A stretch of 64,000 nt of DNA from Sphaerotilus montanus (GCF_013410775.1 NZ_JACCFH010000001.1:1798001-1862000), one strand, 5' to 3'; numbered from the stretch's first letter, positions 43,763 to 54,409 are shown. Numbers and translations are program-made. Notes: generated from the letters alone by a model not told the origin.

Positions 43763-45298
43763 TCACGCTACGACATACGCCTGCTGCGGATGATTCGGCT
43801 GCCCCGGATGCCGCAACGCCAGCACCCCACTCGCGACCATCGGAATCAGATGCTTGTTGCGCAGGTAATGCCGATCGCGCCCCAACAGCTCAGCGAGTTC
43901 TCCACCACTCAGCGGACGCCACGCGCACAGACGCACGATGCCCGCCCGCAAGTGATCCCGCGTCATTCGCCCCTGCAAAGTCGCCACCAAGGTTGCAAGC
44001 TCGGGCGGCAAGGTTGCAACCTCGCTTGCAACCTTCTGATCCGCCGCCTCCGCCTCGATCACCGGCAACCGCAGCACCGTCACGAACGTCCCCGCCTCCC
44101 GCCGCGACTCGAACTCGGGCGCCGGACAGCCATGTGCCTCGCAGACACGGCGGATCGTGCGAATGCCGCTGCCCTTCGCCTCGGCGATTTCCACATCTCG
44201 GAACACCGCCGCCAGCACCGGGTTGCGCTGTGCCGGCCCGGTGCGCCCCAGTTCGGCCACCGGCTTGAGCGAACAGCCGGTGTTGATGAACTCGATGCGG
44301 TCGCTGTAGCGCACCACCATCGTCGGCTGGTTGAAACGGTAGCTGCGGTGAATGATCGCGTTCGCCAGCGCCTCGCGGAACGCCTGACGCGGCACCAGCG
44401 GCTCCTGCAGGCTCTGCATCGCGCCGGGCGGCAGGTAGAAGCCGCGCGGCAGGTCGTCCTCGATGGCTGCTGCGATCTGCCGAAACGCCAGCAGCGCGCC
44501 CTTGCGCACGTCCAGCGTCGCGGCAAAGCGGCGCTCCGGATCGGCCACCCACTCGGTGCCGACCACCCGCACATACGACACCTCCGCTGTCGGAAACAGC
44601 CGCCGCAACGTCAGCGGCCGACCGAACAGCAGCACCCCCGCCACTGTCGGCTTGAGTACCCCGCCCACGCGCCGCGCCGCCAGCAGTGCTTCGAGCAAGT
44701 CGTCGTCGCTGTAGCCCAGCTCCTCCGCCTGCGGATTCACCAGCCGCCGCAGTCGCCGGTATTCGGCCACCGCGTCGGGATCGAGTTCGTCGAGTGAGCA
44801 GTCCTCGACCACCTTCGCGTCAAAACCGGGCTGCGGCTCGTCGATGCGGCGCAGCGCCCACAGGTCGTCGTCGGTACAGCGCTGATCGGTCGAGCCGATG
44901 CGCCGGAACGCGCCGCGAGGCAGCCCGGTGGCGCGCAGGTAGACCGGCTTGTCGGTGAGTGGCACCTCGGCCACGAACACCACCAGCACTGCCTGCCCGT
45001 CGATCGATTCGACCCGCATGCGTGGGCGCAAGGGCTGGTTGAGCTGGCTGGCGCACTGGCTCGCCAGATCGGATTGCAGCTTGTCCGGATCCGTCACCCC
45101 GACCGCGTGATACGCCTGCCCCGGCCCGATCCGCTCGACACCCAGCAGCAGATAACCACCGCCCAGCGCCGGCTCGTTGGCAAAGGCGATGATCGTTTCC
45201 AGCACCGATTTCCCCGCACCGGAGGCGCGCTTGGCCTCGATGCCAGGCGATTCATCGACGCTGTTGAGTTCCCGCAGCAATTCCGCAGCCGAGCGCAT
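43763..45298 (-). CDS. Schlafen/AlbA_2-domain ATP-binding transcriptional-regulator-like protein
   Basis: A 511-residue protein. Residues about 12-130 match the AlbA_2 (Schlafen) nucleic-acid-binding domain (ESPGIEAKRASGAGKSVLETIIAFANEPGGG-like). Residues about 285-400 show HATPase_c_4 features (REALANAIIHRSYRF, AEAKGSGIRTIRRV). The C-terminal region may be winged-helix. Such proteins occur in defence islands and as regulators. It overlaps no neighbour. Confidence 0.85.
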   Translation of the reverse strand: MRSAAELLRELNSVDESPGIEAKRASGAGKSVLETIIAFANEPALGGGYLLLGVERIGPGQAYHAVGVTDPDKLQSDLASQCASQLNQPLRPRMRVESIDGQAVLVVFVAEVPLTDKPVYLRATGLPRGAFRRIGSTDQRCTDDDLWALRRIDEPQPGFDAKVVEDCSLDELDPDAVAEYRRLRRLVNPQAEELGYSDDDLLEALLAARRVGGVLKPTVAGVLLFGRPLTLRRLFPTAEVSYVRVVGTEWVADPERRFAATLDVRKGALLAFRQIAAAIEDDLPRGFYLPPGAMQSLQEPLVPRQAFREALANAIIHRSYRFNQPTMVVRYSDRIEFINTGCSLKPVAELGRTGPAQRNPVLAAVFRDVEIAEAKGSGIRTIRRVCEAHGCPAPEFESRREAGTFVTVLRLPVIEAEAADQKVASEVATLPPELATLVATLQGRMTRDHLRAGIVRLCAWRPLSGGELAELLGRDRHYLRNKHLIPMVASGVLALRHPGQPNHPQQAYVVA

Positions 45299-45397
45299 CA
45301 GGCGAACCTCGGGCGGTGGCGTTGGACAGGAGACGACGTGTTGTTCATGGTGGATTCGGCAGACATGAGGGTCGATTGTGAATCGACCACTGATGCC

Positions 45398-45886
45398 TCA
45401 ACCCCCCACCCCACCCGCCGGCACCTCGATCGGCAACCGCCCCTGCGCCTTCACCTCCCGCAGCACCATGCTCGACCGCACATGCGTCACCCCCGGCAGC
45501 TTGAACACGGTGTCGTGCAGGAAGCGGTCATACGCCTTGATGTCGCGCACCAGCACGCGCATCACGTAGTCGCTCTGCCCCGTCGTGCTGTAGCAGCTCA
45601 CGATCGGCGGGCAGGCGGCGACCTCGCGCTCGAAGCGCTGCACCGTGTCCTCGGTGTGCGGCGACAGGTTCACCTCGGCGATCACGCACAGGCCGAGCCC
45701 CACCTGCTCGCGGTCCACCAGCGCGGTGTAGGCGGTGATGACGCCGCGCGCCTCCAGCTCGCGCAGCCGCTTCCAGCACGGCGTCGTGGACAGGCCCGTG
45801 CGCTCGGCGATCTGGGCGATGGACTGGCGCGAGTCGCGCTGCAGTTCGGTCAGGATCAGGGCGTCCCGGCGGTCAAGTTCATTCAT
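45398..45886 (-). CDS. Lrp/AsnC-family transcriptional regulator
   Basis: A 162-residue regulator. An N-terminal helix-turn-helix (SIAQIAERTGLSTTPCWKRLRELEARGVI) precedes the RAM ligand domain. The ATG 45886 fits the conserved MNELDRRD start. It is divergent from the indolepyruvate oxidoreductase gene, and Lrp-type regulators commonly control adjacent amino-acid catabolic genes, here probably aromatic amino acids. Confidence 0.93.
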   Translation of the reverse strand: MNELDRRDALILTELQRDSRQSIAQIAERTGLSTTPCWKRLRELEARGVITAYTALVDREQVGLGLCVIAEVNLSPHTEDTVQRFEREVAACPPIVSCYSTTGQSDYVMRVLVRDIKAYDRFLHDTVFKLPGVTHVRSSMVLREVKAQGRLPIEVPAGGVGG

Positions 45887-46020
45887 TCGCGTGTCTCCGC
45901 AGCAATTGGTTGGTTCATTCCAATCTACAGCGAAAAGCAAGGAAGAAAAGAACCGACTGATCTGCTGCGAACTCTAAAGTCTTCCGACAAAAACGATCCT
46001 GCCGATCGACGGAGACTTGC

Positions 46021-49000
46021 ATGCAAACCGCCCCAGCCCTGCGCACCGACTACCGCCTGTCCGACAACCTGTGGGCCACCGCGGGCACGGTCTTCCTCAC
46101 CGGCACGCAGGCGCTGATCCGCCTGATGGCGATGCAGCAAGCGCTCGACACGCAGCGCGGCCTGCACACCGCCGGCTTCATCAGCGGCTACCGCGGCTCG
46201 CCGCTCGGCATGGTCGATCAGCAGGTGTGGAAGGCGCAGCCACGGCTCGACGAACTCGGCATCCGCTTCCTGCCCGCGATCAACGAGGAGCTGGCCGCCA
46301 CCGCCGTGCTCGGCACCCAGCGCGTCGAATCCGACCCGCAGCGCACGGTCGAAGGCGTGTTCGCACTCTGGTATGGCAAGGGGCCGGGCGTGGACCGCGC
46401 GGGCGACGCGCTCAAGCACGGCAACGCCTACGGCTCGTCCCCGCACGGCGGCGTGCTCGTCGTCGCGGGCGATGACCACGGCTGCGTGTCGTCCTCGACG
46501 CCGCACCAGAGCGACCAGGCGTTCCAGGCGTGGAGCGTGCCGACCGTGTCGCCCGCGACGGTGGCGGAGATGCTGGAGTTCGGGCTCTACGGCTGGGCGC
46601 TGTCGCGGTTCTCGGGCGCGTGGGTCGGGTTCACGGCGCTGTCGGAGGTGGTCGAAAGTGGCACCACCGTCGACCTCGACCCGCTCGCGCAGCGCGTGTC
46701 CGCCTGGCAGGACGCCGACACCGTGCGCGCCCGCACCGGCTACACGCCCCCCGCCGACGGGCTGCACTACCGCTGGCCCGACCTGCCCTCGCTGACCATC
46801 GAGGCGCGGCTGCACGCCAAGCTCGACGCGGTGCGTGCCTTCGCCCGCGTCAACCCGATCGACCGCACGGTGATCGCGTCCGAGCGCGCCACGTTCGGCA
46901 TCGTCACCGCGGGCAAGGCGCACGTCGACCTGATGGAGGTCTTCCGCCGGCTCGACCTGTCGCCGGACGACCTCGCCGCGGCCGGTCTGCGGCTCTACAA
47001 GGTGGGGCTGACGTTCCCCGTGGAGCCGACGCGGCTGACCGACTTCGCGGCTGGGCTGCGCGAGATCCTCGTCATCGAGGAAAAGGGGCCGGTGGTGGAG
47101 ACGCAGTTGCGCGAGCTGTTCTACAACGCCCCCGCCGACCAGCGCCCCACCCTGCTCGGCAAGCGCGATGCAGCCGGCCAGCCGCTGGTGTCGGCGCTGG
47201 GCGAACTGCGGCCGTCGCGGCTGATCGCGCTGGTGGCCGCTTGGGTGGCGGCGCGGTTTCCGGCGCTGGACCGGCGGCACCTGGTCGTCGATTTCACGCT
47301 GCCAGCGCTGCTGCACAACGACGCGGACGGCGTGCGGCGGGCGCCGTATTTCTGCGCCGGCTGTCCGCACAACACGTCCACCAAGGTGCCCGACGGCTCG
47401 CGCGCCCAGGCGGGTATCGGCTGCCACTTCATGGCGACGTGGATGAACCGCGAGACCGAGGGCCTGATCCAGATGGGCGGCGAGGGCGTGGACTGGGTCT
47501 CGCACGCGATGTTCACCCGCGAGCCGCACGTCTTCCAGAACCTCGGCGACGGCACCTACTACCACTCCGGCTACCTCGCGATCCGGCAGGCGGTGGCGGC
47601 CAAAGCAACGCTGACCTACAAGATCCTGTTCAACGACGCGGTGGCGATGACCGGCGGCCAGCCGGTGGACGGCGTCACCAGCGTGGACCGCATCGCGCGG
47701 CAGGTCGAGGCCGAGGGCGTGCGGCAAGTCGTGGTGCTCAGCGACGACATCACCAAGTACGACGGCCAGCACGCCCAGTTCCCGCCCGGCACCACCTTCC
47801 ACGACCGCAGCGAACTCGACGCCGTGCAGCGCCGCCTGCGCGAAGTGCCCGGCGTCACGGTGCTGATCTACGAGCAGACCTGCGCGGCGGAAAAGCGGCG
47901 GCGGCGCAAGAAGAAGGAACTGGTCGATCCGCCGAAGCGCTTGTTCATCCACCAGGCGGTGTGCGAGGGCTGCGGCGACTGCACGGTGCAATCGAACTGC
48001 GTGGCCGTGCTGCCCGAGGAGACGCCGTTCGGCCGCAAGCGGCGCATCGACCAGTCGAGCTGCAACAAGGACTATGCGTGCGCCAAGGGCTTCTGCCCGA
48101 GCTTTGTCGGCGTGGTCGGCGGGCGGCTGAAAAAACACGTCGGCGCGCTGGTCGGCGCCGCGGGTGCGGACAGCCCGTTCCGCCGCCGCATCGACGCGCT
48201 GCCGCTGCCCGCCGCGCATGTCTGGGCGGCGCCCTACGACCTGCTCGTCACCGGCGTCGGCGGCACGGGCGTGGTCACGGTCGGCGCGCTGATCGCGATG
48301 GCCGCGCACCTCGAAGGCAAGGCCGCCAGCGTGCTCGACTTCATGGGCTTCGCGCAGAAGGGCGGCGCGGTGCTGAGCTTCGTGCGGCTCGCCGACCGGC
48401 CCGAGCGGCTGCACCAGGTGCGCATCGATGCGCAGCAGGCAGACGCGCTGCTGGCCTGTGACCTCGTGGTGGGCGCATCCGCCGACGCGCTGCAGACCGT
48501 GCGCCACGGCCGCACCCGCGTGCTGGCGAATACGCACGAGACGCCGGTGGCCGAGTCGCTGCGCAACCCGGACGCGAGCCTGCAGGCGCCGCTGCTGCTG
48601 CAGAAGATCGAGCACGCCGCCGGCGCCGGGCAGGTGCGCACGCTCGATGCGCAGCGGCTGGCGGAGGACTTCCTCGGCGACGCGATCGTGTCGAACATCG
48701 TGGCGCTCGGCTTCGCGTGGCAGGCGGGGCTGGTGCCGGTCAGCCTGGCGGCGATGCAGCGGGCGATCGAGTTGAACGGGGTGGCGGTGGAGAACAACCA
48801 GAACGCCTTCGCGCTCGGGCGGCTGGCGGCGGCGGACCCGGCGGCGTGCCGGGCGCTGCTGGGCGGTTTGGGTGGGCTGGCCGGGGATGCCTCCGCGGAA
48901 CAGACGCCCGCAGTCGAGCCGCTGGACGCGCTGATCGCCCGCGGCGTGGCGCACCTGACGGGTTATCAAAACGCCGTGTGGGCGCAGCGGTGGCGGGCGC

Positions 49001-49764
49001 TGGTGGACGAGGTGCGTACCGCCGAATCCGCCGCGTTCACCCCCCCCTCCCGTCATTCCCGCGAAAGCGGGAACCCACGCACAGCTTCGACGGTGTCTGA
49101 CAGCGTGGGTGCTCGCCTTCGCGAGCATGACGGTGCGGATGCGAGTGCGAGTGCGAGTGCGAGTGCGAGTGCTGCGCTACCGCTGACCCGCGCCGTCGCC
49201 ACGCAGTTCCTGCGGCTGATGGCCTACAAGGACGAGTACGAAGTCGCCCGGCTCTACACCGACCCCGCCTTCCGCCGCAGCCTCGACGCCCAGTTCGAAG
49301 GCGACTTCCAGCTCGAATTCCACATGGCCCCGCCGCTGCTTGCCCGCCCGAAGGACGGCCAGCCGCCGCGCAAGCTGCGGCTCGGCGCGTGGCTGCTGCC
49401 GGCGATGCGCTGGCTCGCCAAGGGCAAGGCGCTGCGCGGCACCGTGTTCGACCCGTTCGGCCGCACCGACGAACGCCGCACCGAGCGCGAACTGATCGGC
49501 CGCTACGAGGCCCGCGTGCGCGAGCTGCTCGCCGCGCTGGCGGTGGACGCCTCCCCCCGGCGGCGCGCGCTGGCTGTGCAGATTGCCAGCGTGCCGCACA
49601 CGGTGCGCGGCTTCGGCCACGTGAAGCTCGCCAACCTCGCGCTGGCGCAGGTCCGGGAAGCGGAGCTGCTGCACCGCTTCGATCCGGCGGCTTATCCACC
49701 GCCGGCGGGGGCAGGCGTGCCGGTGGCCGGACAGTTCAAGGGGATCCGGGTCGAGACGCTCTGA
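46021..49764 (+). CDS. Fused indolepyruvate:ferredoxin oxidoreductase family protein
   Basis: A 1,247-residue enzyme of the thiamine-pyrophosphate-dependent 2-oxoacid oxidoreductases, which decarboxylate aryl- or branched-chain 2-oxoacids (from amino acids) to acyl-CoA. The N-terminal part has the pyrimidine-binding domain (HTAGFISGYRGSPLG). The TPP-binding segment lies near residue 450 and the gamma domain (TGVGGTGVVTVGAL) near 745, with a Cys cluster CEGCGDCTVQSNC (near 653) for [4Fe-4S]. The C-terminal linker near residues 1011-1057 contains a 28-codon palindromic repeat and five Ala-Ser hexamers. Lrp-divergent. Confidence 0.93.
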   Translation: MQTAPALRTDYRLSDNLWATAGTVFLTGTQALIRLMAMQQALDTQRGLHTAGFISGYRGSPLGMVDQQVWKAQPRLDELGIRFLPAINEELAATAVLGTQRVESDPQRTVEGVFALWYGKGPGVDRAGDALKHGNAYGSSPHGGVLVVAGDDHGCVSSSTPHQSDQAFQAWSVPTVSPATVAEMLEFGLYGWALSRFSGAWVGFTALSEVVESGTTVDLDPLAQRVSAWQDADTVRARTGYTPPADGLHYRWPDLPSLTIEARLHAKLDAVRAFARVNPIDRTVIASERATFGIVTAGKAHVDLMEVFRRLDLSPDDLAAAGLRLYKVGLTFPVEPTRLTDFAAGLREILVIEEKGPVVETQLRELFYNAPADQRPTLLGKRDAAGQPLVSALGELRPSRLIALVAAWVAARFPALDRRHLVVDFTLPALLHNDADGVRRAPYFCAGCPHNTSTKVPDGSRAQAGIGCHFMATWMNRETEGLIQMGGEGVDWVSHAMFTREPHVFQNLGDGTYYHSGYLAIRQAVAAKATLTYKILFNDAVAMTGGQPVDGVTSVDRIARQVEAEGVRQVVVLSDDITKYDGQHAQFPPGTTFHDRSELDAVQRRLREVPGVTVLIYEQTCAAEKRRRRKKKELVDPPKRLFIHQAVCEGCGDCTVQSNCVAVLPEETPFGRKRRIDQSSCNKDYACAKGFCPSFVGVVGGRLKKHVGALVGAAGADSPFRRRIDALPLPAAHVWAAPYDLLVTGVGGTGVVTVGALIAMAAHLEGKAASVLDFMGFAQKGGAVLSFVRLADRPERLHQVRIDAQQADALLACDLVVGASADALQTVRHGRTRVLANTHETPVAESLRNPDASLQAPLLLQKIEHAAGAGQVRTLDAQRLAEDFLGDAIVSNIVALGFAWQAGLVPVSLAAMQRAIELNGVAVENNQNAFALGRLAAADPAACRALLGGLGGLAGDASAEQTPAVEPLDALIARGVAHLTGYQNAVWAQRWRALVDEVRTAESAAFTPPSRHSRESGNPRTASTVSDSVGARLREHDGADASASASASASAALPLTRAVATQFLRLMAYKDEYEVARLYTDPAFRRSLDAQFEGDFQLEFHMAPPLLARPKDGQPPRKLRLGAWLLPAMRWLAKGKALRGTVFDPFGRTDERRTERELIGRYEARVRELLAALAVDASPRRRALAVQIASVPHTVRGFGHVKLANLALAQVREAELLHRFDPAAYPPPAGAGVPVAGQFKGIRVETL
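49050..49133 (+). repeat. REP-like palindromic element inserted in frame in the oxidoreductase gene
   Basis: Bounded by CCGTCAT and ATGACGG. It contains two hairpins: TTCCCGC-GAAA-GCGGGAA and GCTCGC-CTTC-GCGAGC. It is 84 bp, a multiple of three, and adds RHSRESGNP...REHDG to the protein, the peptide produced by such repeats in many bacteria. A relative lies at 53952-54036. Confidence 0.85.
49141..49170 (+). repeat. Five tandem GCGAGT hexamers
   Basis: Five copies of a 6-bp unit encode (Ala-Ser)x5 in the oxidoreductase. Changes in copy number would not shift the frame. Confidence 0.95.
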
Positions 49765-49782
49765 GTGCGCGCGTCGGCTGCA

Positions 49783-49992
49783 CTACGGCTTCGCCCGCCG
49801 CAGCCCCTCTGCCTGCCGCTCGTAGTCTTCGCGCGACCGGGTCATGTCGGCCAGACAGCGCGAGCGGTCCATCTGGTCCTGCAGCTTCATGCAGTGGTCG
49901 CGTTGCCAGGCCTGGCCGATGTTCCAGAACTGGTCGGTGCTGCAGGCGGTCAGCAGGGGCAGGGCGCAGAGGGCGAATGTGGCGAGGCGCAT
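49783..49992 (-). CDS. Small lipoprotein
   Basis: A 69-residue precursor with a signal peptide and lipobox LLTAC (Cys 17). The mature part is short, charged and contains CMKLQDQMDRSRCLADM with two Cys. I do not recognise the family. It converges with the oxidoreductase gene and lies just downstream of the M20 amidohydrolase. Confidence 0.7.
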   Translation of the reverse strand: MRLATFALCALPLLTACSTDQFWNIGQAWQRDHCMKLQDQMDRSRCLADMTRSREDYERQAEGLRRAKP

Positions 49993-50019
49993 GGTGGGGT
50001 GAGGGTGTTGGTGGGTGGC

Positions 50020-51234
50020 TCAAAGGCCGGGGGCGGCGTCGACCAGAAACCGCTCTGCCAGCAGTGCCCAGTACGCCGCGCCGACCCCGATGTTGTCGTC
50101 ATGGAAATCGTAGCCGGGGTGGTGGACCATGCAGCCGCCCGCCCCGTCGCCATTGCCGATCAGCAGGTAGCTGCCGGGGCAGTGTTCCAGCATCACGGCG
50201 AAGTCCTCGCTGCCGTTGAGCGCGGGGCCGTTCAGCGTGACGTGGTCCGGGCCGAGCAGCTCCAGCGCCACGCGGCGGGCGAAGTCGGTTTCGGCCAGGG
50301 TGTTGACCAGCACCGGGTAGTCGCGCTTGTAGTCCACCTCGGCGCGCACGCCGAAGCTTTCCGCCTGCGCCACTGCCAGCGCGCGGATGCGCCGCTCCAG
50401 CAGGTCGCGCACGCCGGGGTCGAGCGAGCGCACGCTCAGCTCCAGCGTCGCCCGGTCCGGGATCACGTTGCTGGCGCGGCCGGCGTGCAGCGCACCGACG
50501 GTGACCACCGCCATCTGCTGCGGATCGACGTTGCGCGAGACGACGGTCTGCAGCGCCATCACCAGACTGGCCGCGGCGACGACCGGGTCGGTGGCGAGCT
50601 GCGGCGCCGCGCCGTGGCCGCCCGTGGCGTGCAGCGTGATCGTCACGTCGTCGCTGGAGGCCAGCGCCGCGCCGTCGCGCAGCACGAGCCGGCCCTGCGG
50701 GATGCCGGGCATGTTGTGCATCGCGAAGACGGCGTCGCAGGGGAAACGCGCGAACAGGCCCTGCTCGATCATCAGCTTTGCGCCGCCGGGGTATTCCTCG
50801 GCGGGCTGGAAGACCAGGTTCAGCGTGCCGGAGAAGTCGACGTGGTGCGCGAGGTGGTGCGCCGCGGCGAGCAGCATCGCCGTGTGGCCATCGTGGCCGC
50901 AGGCGTGCATGACGCCGTCGTGCGCGCTGGCCCACGGCTTGCCGCTGGTTTCCTGGATCGGCAGCGCGTCCATGTCGGCACGCAGGCCGAGCCGGCGCGG
51001 GCCGCTGCCGCGCGTCAGCTGGCCGACGACGCCGGTGGTCGCCAGCCCGCGGTGCACGGTGTAGCCCCAGGCTTCCAGCCGCTCGGCGACGATCTGCGCG
51101 GTGCGGTGTTCGGACAGGCCGAGTTCGGGGTGGCGGTGCAGGTCGCGGCGCAGCGCGATGAACGCGTCGGCCTGCGCCTGCAGTGCGGTGAGCATGGGGT
51201 GCGCGGTCATCGGCATGGGCGAAGGCATGGGCAT
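50020..51234 (-). CDS. M20-family amidohydrolase (hippurate/N-acyl-amino-acid hydrolase type)
   Basis: A cytoplasmic metallopeptidase of about 397-404 residues. Metal-binding and catalytic segments: LRADMDALPI, HACGHDGHTAMLL, VFQPAEE and NGSEDF; a dimerisation domain lies between. Members hydrolyse N-acyl amino acids or hippurate. The exact start is uncertain among several close ATGs (51234, 51228, 51210). No operon partner apart from the small lipoprotein downstream. Confidence 0.92.
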   Translation of the reverse strand: MPMPSPMPMTAHPMLTALQAQADAFIALRRDLHRHPELGLSEHRTAQIVAERLEAWGYTVHRGLATTGVVGQLTRGSGPRRLGLRADMDALPIQETSGKPWASAHDGVMHACGHDGHTAMLLAAAHHLAHHVDFSGTLNLVFQPAEEYPGGAKLMIEQGLFARFPCDAVFAMHNMPGIPQGRLVLRDGAALASSDDVTITLHATGGHGAAPQLATDPVVAAASLVMALQTVVSRNVDPQQMAVVTVGALHAGRASNVIPDRATLELSVRSLDPGVRDLLERRIRALAVAQAESFGVRAEVDYKRDYPVLVNTLAETDFARRVALELLGPDHVTLNGPALNGSEDFAVMLEHCPGSYLLIGNGDGAGGCMVHHPGYDFHDDNIGVGAAYWALLAERFLVDAAPGL

Positions 51235-51605
51235 GGTCCTGTGGGGTGGTGCAGCAATGTGGCAGCGGAGGCTGTCATTTCGGCAGGGTTGGCAGCGAAA
51301 CGCGGCAGTTCATGCGCTTCCGCCTGACGCCGACCTTCGGGAGACTCTACCCAAGCCCAGCACTCCCGGAGACGTCCATGGACACCCGCACCGGCCTGCC
51401 CACCGTGACGGCCGACAAGACCAACGCCACCATCCTGACGCCCGACCTGATCGCGCCGGGCATGCACCTGAACGCCGGTCGTCAATCCACCGCACGGGGG
51501 ATGCGGCGAGGGCGGGAGAACCCTAGTCTGCAGGCACGGAACCTGTGGAACGGCGCAGCGCGGGGCTGCCACCGACCGGGTCCGGCCTCCTGATCGGAGC
51601 CTCTC
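51235..51605. other. Gene-poor spacer with a possible short coding remnant
   Basis: Only one weak candidate exists in these 371 bases. From ATG 51378, a frame MDTRTGLPTVTADKTNATILTPDLIAPGMHLNA has good codon bias for about 34 codons, then degenerates before stopping at 51593. It might be the 5' remnant of a deleted gene. Otherwise I see only the promoter region for the outer-membrane protein. Confidence 0.35.
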
Positions 51606-52280
51606 ATGCACTGCACTCCCAAGCTCAAGCCCATGCACCTGGCCGGCATCGCGCTGGCCCTGCTGAGCACCTTCGGCACCGCGCCGGCCCACGCGGGCGA
51701 GGTCTATGCCAATCTCGGCCTGCCGGGCATCGGCCTGGGCTATGCCCACCCGATCGACAGCCACTTCACCGTGCGGGGCGATTTCATGACCATGGGCAGC
51801 CGCCAGAAGGACACCACCGAGGACGGCATCGCCTACACCGGCCGCTACAAGCTGCAGCGGGTGGCGCTGTTCGGCGACTGGTTCCCCTTCGAGGGCAGCT
51901 TCCGCCTGACCGGCGGACTGAGTTCGAACAACTACCGGATCTCGCTGGATGCGTCCGGCGCTGGCGGCTCGCTGACCATCGGCGACCGCACCTACAACAC
52001 CTCTCCCGGGGACGGCCTGAACGTCGAGATCAAGTTCCCCGCGGTCACGCCTTACCTGGGCATCGGCTGGGGCCACCAGACCAGCAGCGGCTGGCGCATG
52101 GCGGCCGACATCGGCGCCCTGATCGGCAAGGCCAAGGTCACCGCCACGGCGCGTGGCGCGCTGGCGAACGAGGCCGACATCCAGGCCAACATCGACAAGG
52201 AACTGGCCGAGCTGCGCGACGGCGTCGGCAAGATCCGCGCGATCCCGCAGCTCTCTGTCAGCGTCGGCTACAGCTTCTGA
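51606..52280 (+). CDS. Outer-membrane beta-barrel protein
   Basis: A 224-residue precursor with a signal peptide (cleavage near AHAGEVY). The mature protein shows alternating hydrophobic beta strands and ends in Phe (SVSVGYSF), the signal for BAM-mediated insertion. The size suggests an eight-stranded barrel; the closest general type is OmpW/OmpA-like, not certain. Function unknown. Confidence 0.75.
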   Translation: MHCTPKLKPMHLAGIALALLSTFGTAPAHAGEVYANLGLPGIGLGYAHPIDSHFTVRGDFMTMGSRQKDTTEDGIAYTGRYKLQRVALFGDWFPFEGSFRLTGGLSSNNYRISLDASGAGGSLTIGDRTYNTSPGDGLNVEIKFPAVTPYLGIGWGHQTSSGWRMAADIGALIGKAKVTATARGALANEADIQANIDKELAELRDGVGKIRAIPQLSVSVGYSF

Positions 52281-52393
52281 TCCGCGGTCGCACGCCAGTG
52301 CGGTGACGGGCGGGCGGTTGCGCCGGGTCAAGCCTGCCGGGCCGTCCGGGTGCCACGATGGTCCGGTCCCCCTGAACCCGTCCGGAGAAGACC

Positions 52394-52774
52394 ATGACCA
52401 CCACCCAGAAGCTCGACCTGCCGCGCCGCGCCGCGCTGCGCACCGCCCTGCTGCAGCGCCAGGAGACCCTGCTGGCGTCGATGCACCTGCACACCCAGGG
52501 TGCCTCGCGTGTCCAGCATGCCCGTGACGTGCTGGACCAGTCCAGCGACGACGCCCCGGCCCGCGCCGCCGACCGCGAGATCGACCTCGCCTTCACCGAC
52601 CACGAGCGCCAGGAGCTGGCCGACATCGGGCTGGCGCTGCAGCGCCTGGACCACGATGCCTACGGCGTCTGCATCGACTGCGGCGCCGACATTCCGCTCG
52701 CGCGGCTGGAGGTCCGGCCGCAGGCGCTGCGCTGTCTGGCGTGCGAGCAGGTCGCGGAAGGTGCGAACGGGTGA
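52394..52774 (+). CDS. DksA/TraR-family zinc-finger protein
   Basis: A 126-residue protein with an N-terminal coiled-coil helical part and a C-terminal zinc finger CIDCGADIPLARLEVRPQALRCLAC. Such proteins bind the RNA polymerase secondary channel and modulate stringent-type control, or act as a DksA paralogue. It precedes aroG by 27 bases, and could be co-transcribed. Confidence 0.88.
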   Translation: MTTTQKLDLPRRAALRTALLQRQETLLASMHLHTQGASRVQHARDVLDQSSDDAPARAADREIDLAFTDHERQELADIGLALQRLDHDAYGVCIDCGADIPLARLEVRPQALRCLACEQVAEGANG

Positions 52775-52801
52775 GGCCATGAGCGGCGCGACAATCGCGC
52801 C

Positions 52802-53926
<1,125 letters not shown>

Positions 53927-53951
53927 TCCCTACCCCCACCACCACCCCACC

Positions 53952-54036
53952 CCGTCATCCTCGCGAACGCGAGGATCCACCCCAGCCAACGACCTGTCTC
54001 TCGGCGCGTAGGTGCCCGCCTTCGCGGGCATGACGG
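53952..54036 (+). repeat. REP-like palindromic element (second copy)
   Basis: Begins CCGTCAT and ends ATGACGG. It has hairpins built on TCCTCGCG/CGCGAGGA and GCCCGC-CTTC-GCGGGC. It shares ends and outline with the element inside the oxidoreductase (49050-49133), but here lies between aroG and the orphan XRE gene. Confidence 0.85.
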
Positions 54037-54043
54037 GGTGGGG

Positions 54044-54409
54044 TCATGTCGGGTCATCCGCCTTGCCCGCCACGGCGGACCGGATCCGCGAGCGCGACCG
54101 TCGCCGCTGCATCGCAGCCTGGATGTCGCGCTCCAAGGCCCCGCGGTCGTGCTGCGGCGCAGCCAGCTCGCCCAGCGCCTCGGCCCGGCCCATCAGCCAC
54201 AGCGCCGTGGCGACGATGCCCAGGCCGACGCCCGGATCGCCCTGCTCCAGCCGGATCAACGTCGGCACCGACACGCCCAGCCGCTGTGCCCAGGCCCGCT
54301 GCGACTCCCCGCGCCGCACGCGCGCCAGCGCCAGATCTTCGCCGAGCTGGCGCAAGGAACGCTCGACGACCGGCGGCAGCATGGACAGGGCTTCGGGGGA
54401 TTTTGGCAT
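54044..54409 (-). CDS. Orphan XRE-family regulator (HipB-like)
   Basis: A 121-residue protein with an XRE helix-turn-helix (ESQRAWAQRLGVSVPTLIRLEQGDP), preceded by a helical segment and a basic C-terminal tail. The sequence type is common for the regulator partner of HipA-like genes, yet the neighbour is a transporter and not a kinase. An AT-rich divergent promoter region (54410-54555) lies upstream. It might control itself or the transporter. Confidence 0.75.
   Translation of the reverse strand: MPKSPEALSMLPPVVERSLRQLGEDLALARVRRGESQRAWAQRLGVSVPTLIRLEQGDPGVGLGIVATALWLMGRAEALGELAAPQHDRGALERDIQAAMQRRRSRSRIRSAVAGKADDPT

Noticed and set aside
45925-49128. A very long minus-strand open frame of about 1,067 residues opposite the oxidoreductase gene
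   Set aside because: It is an antisense shadow of a high-GC gene: composition is Arg/Gly/His/Val-rich without domains, and the + strand frame has clear family motifs.
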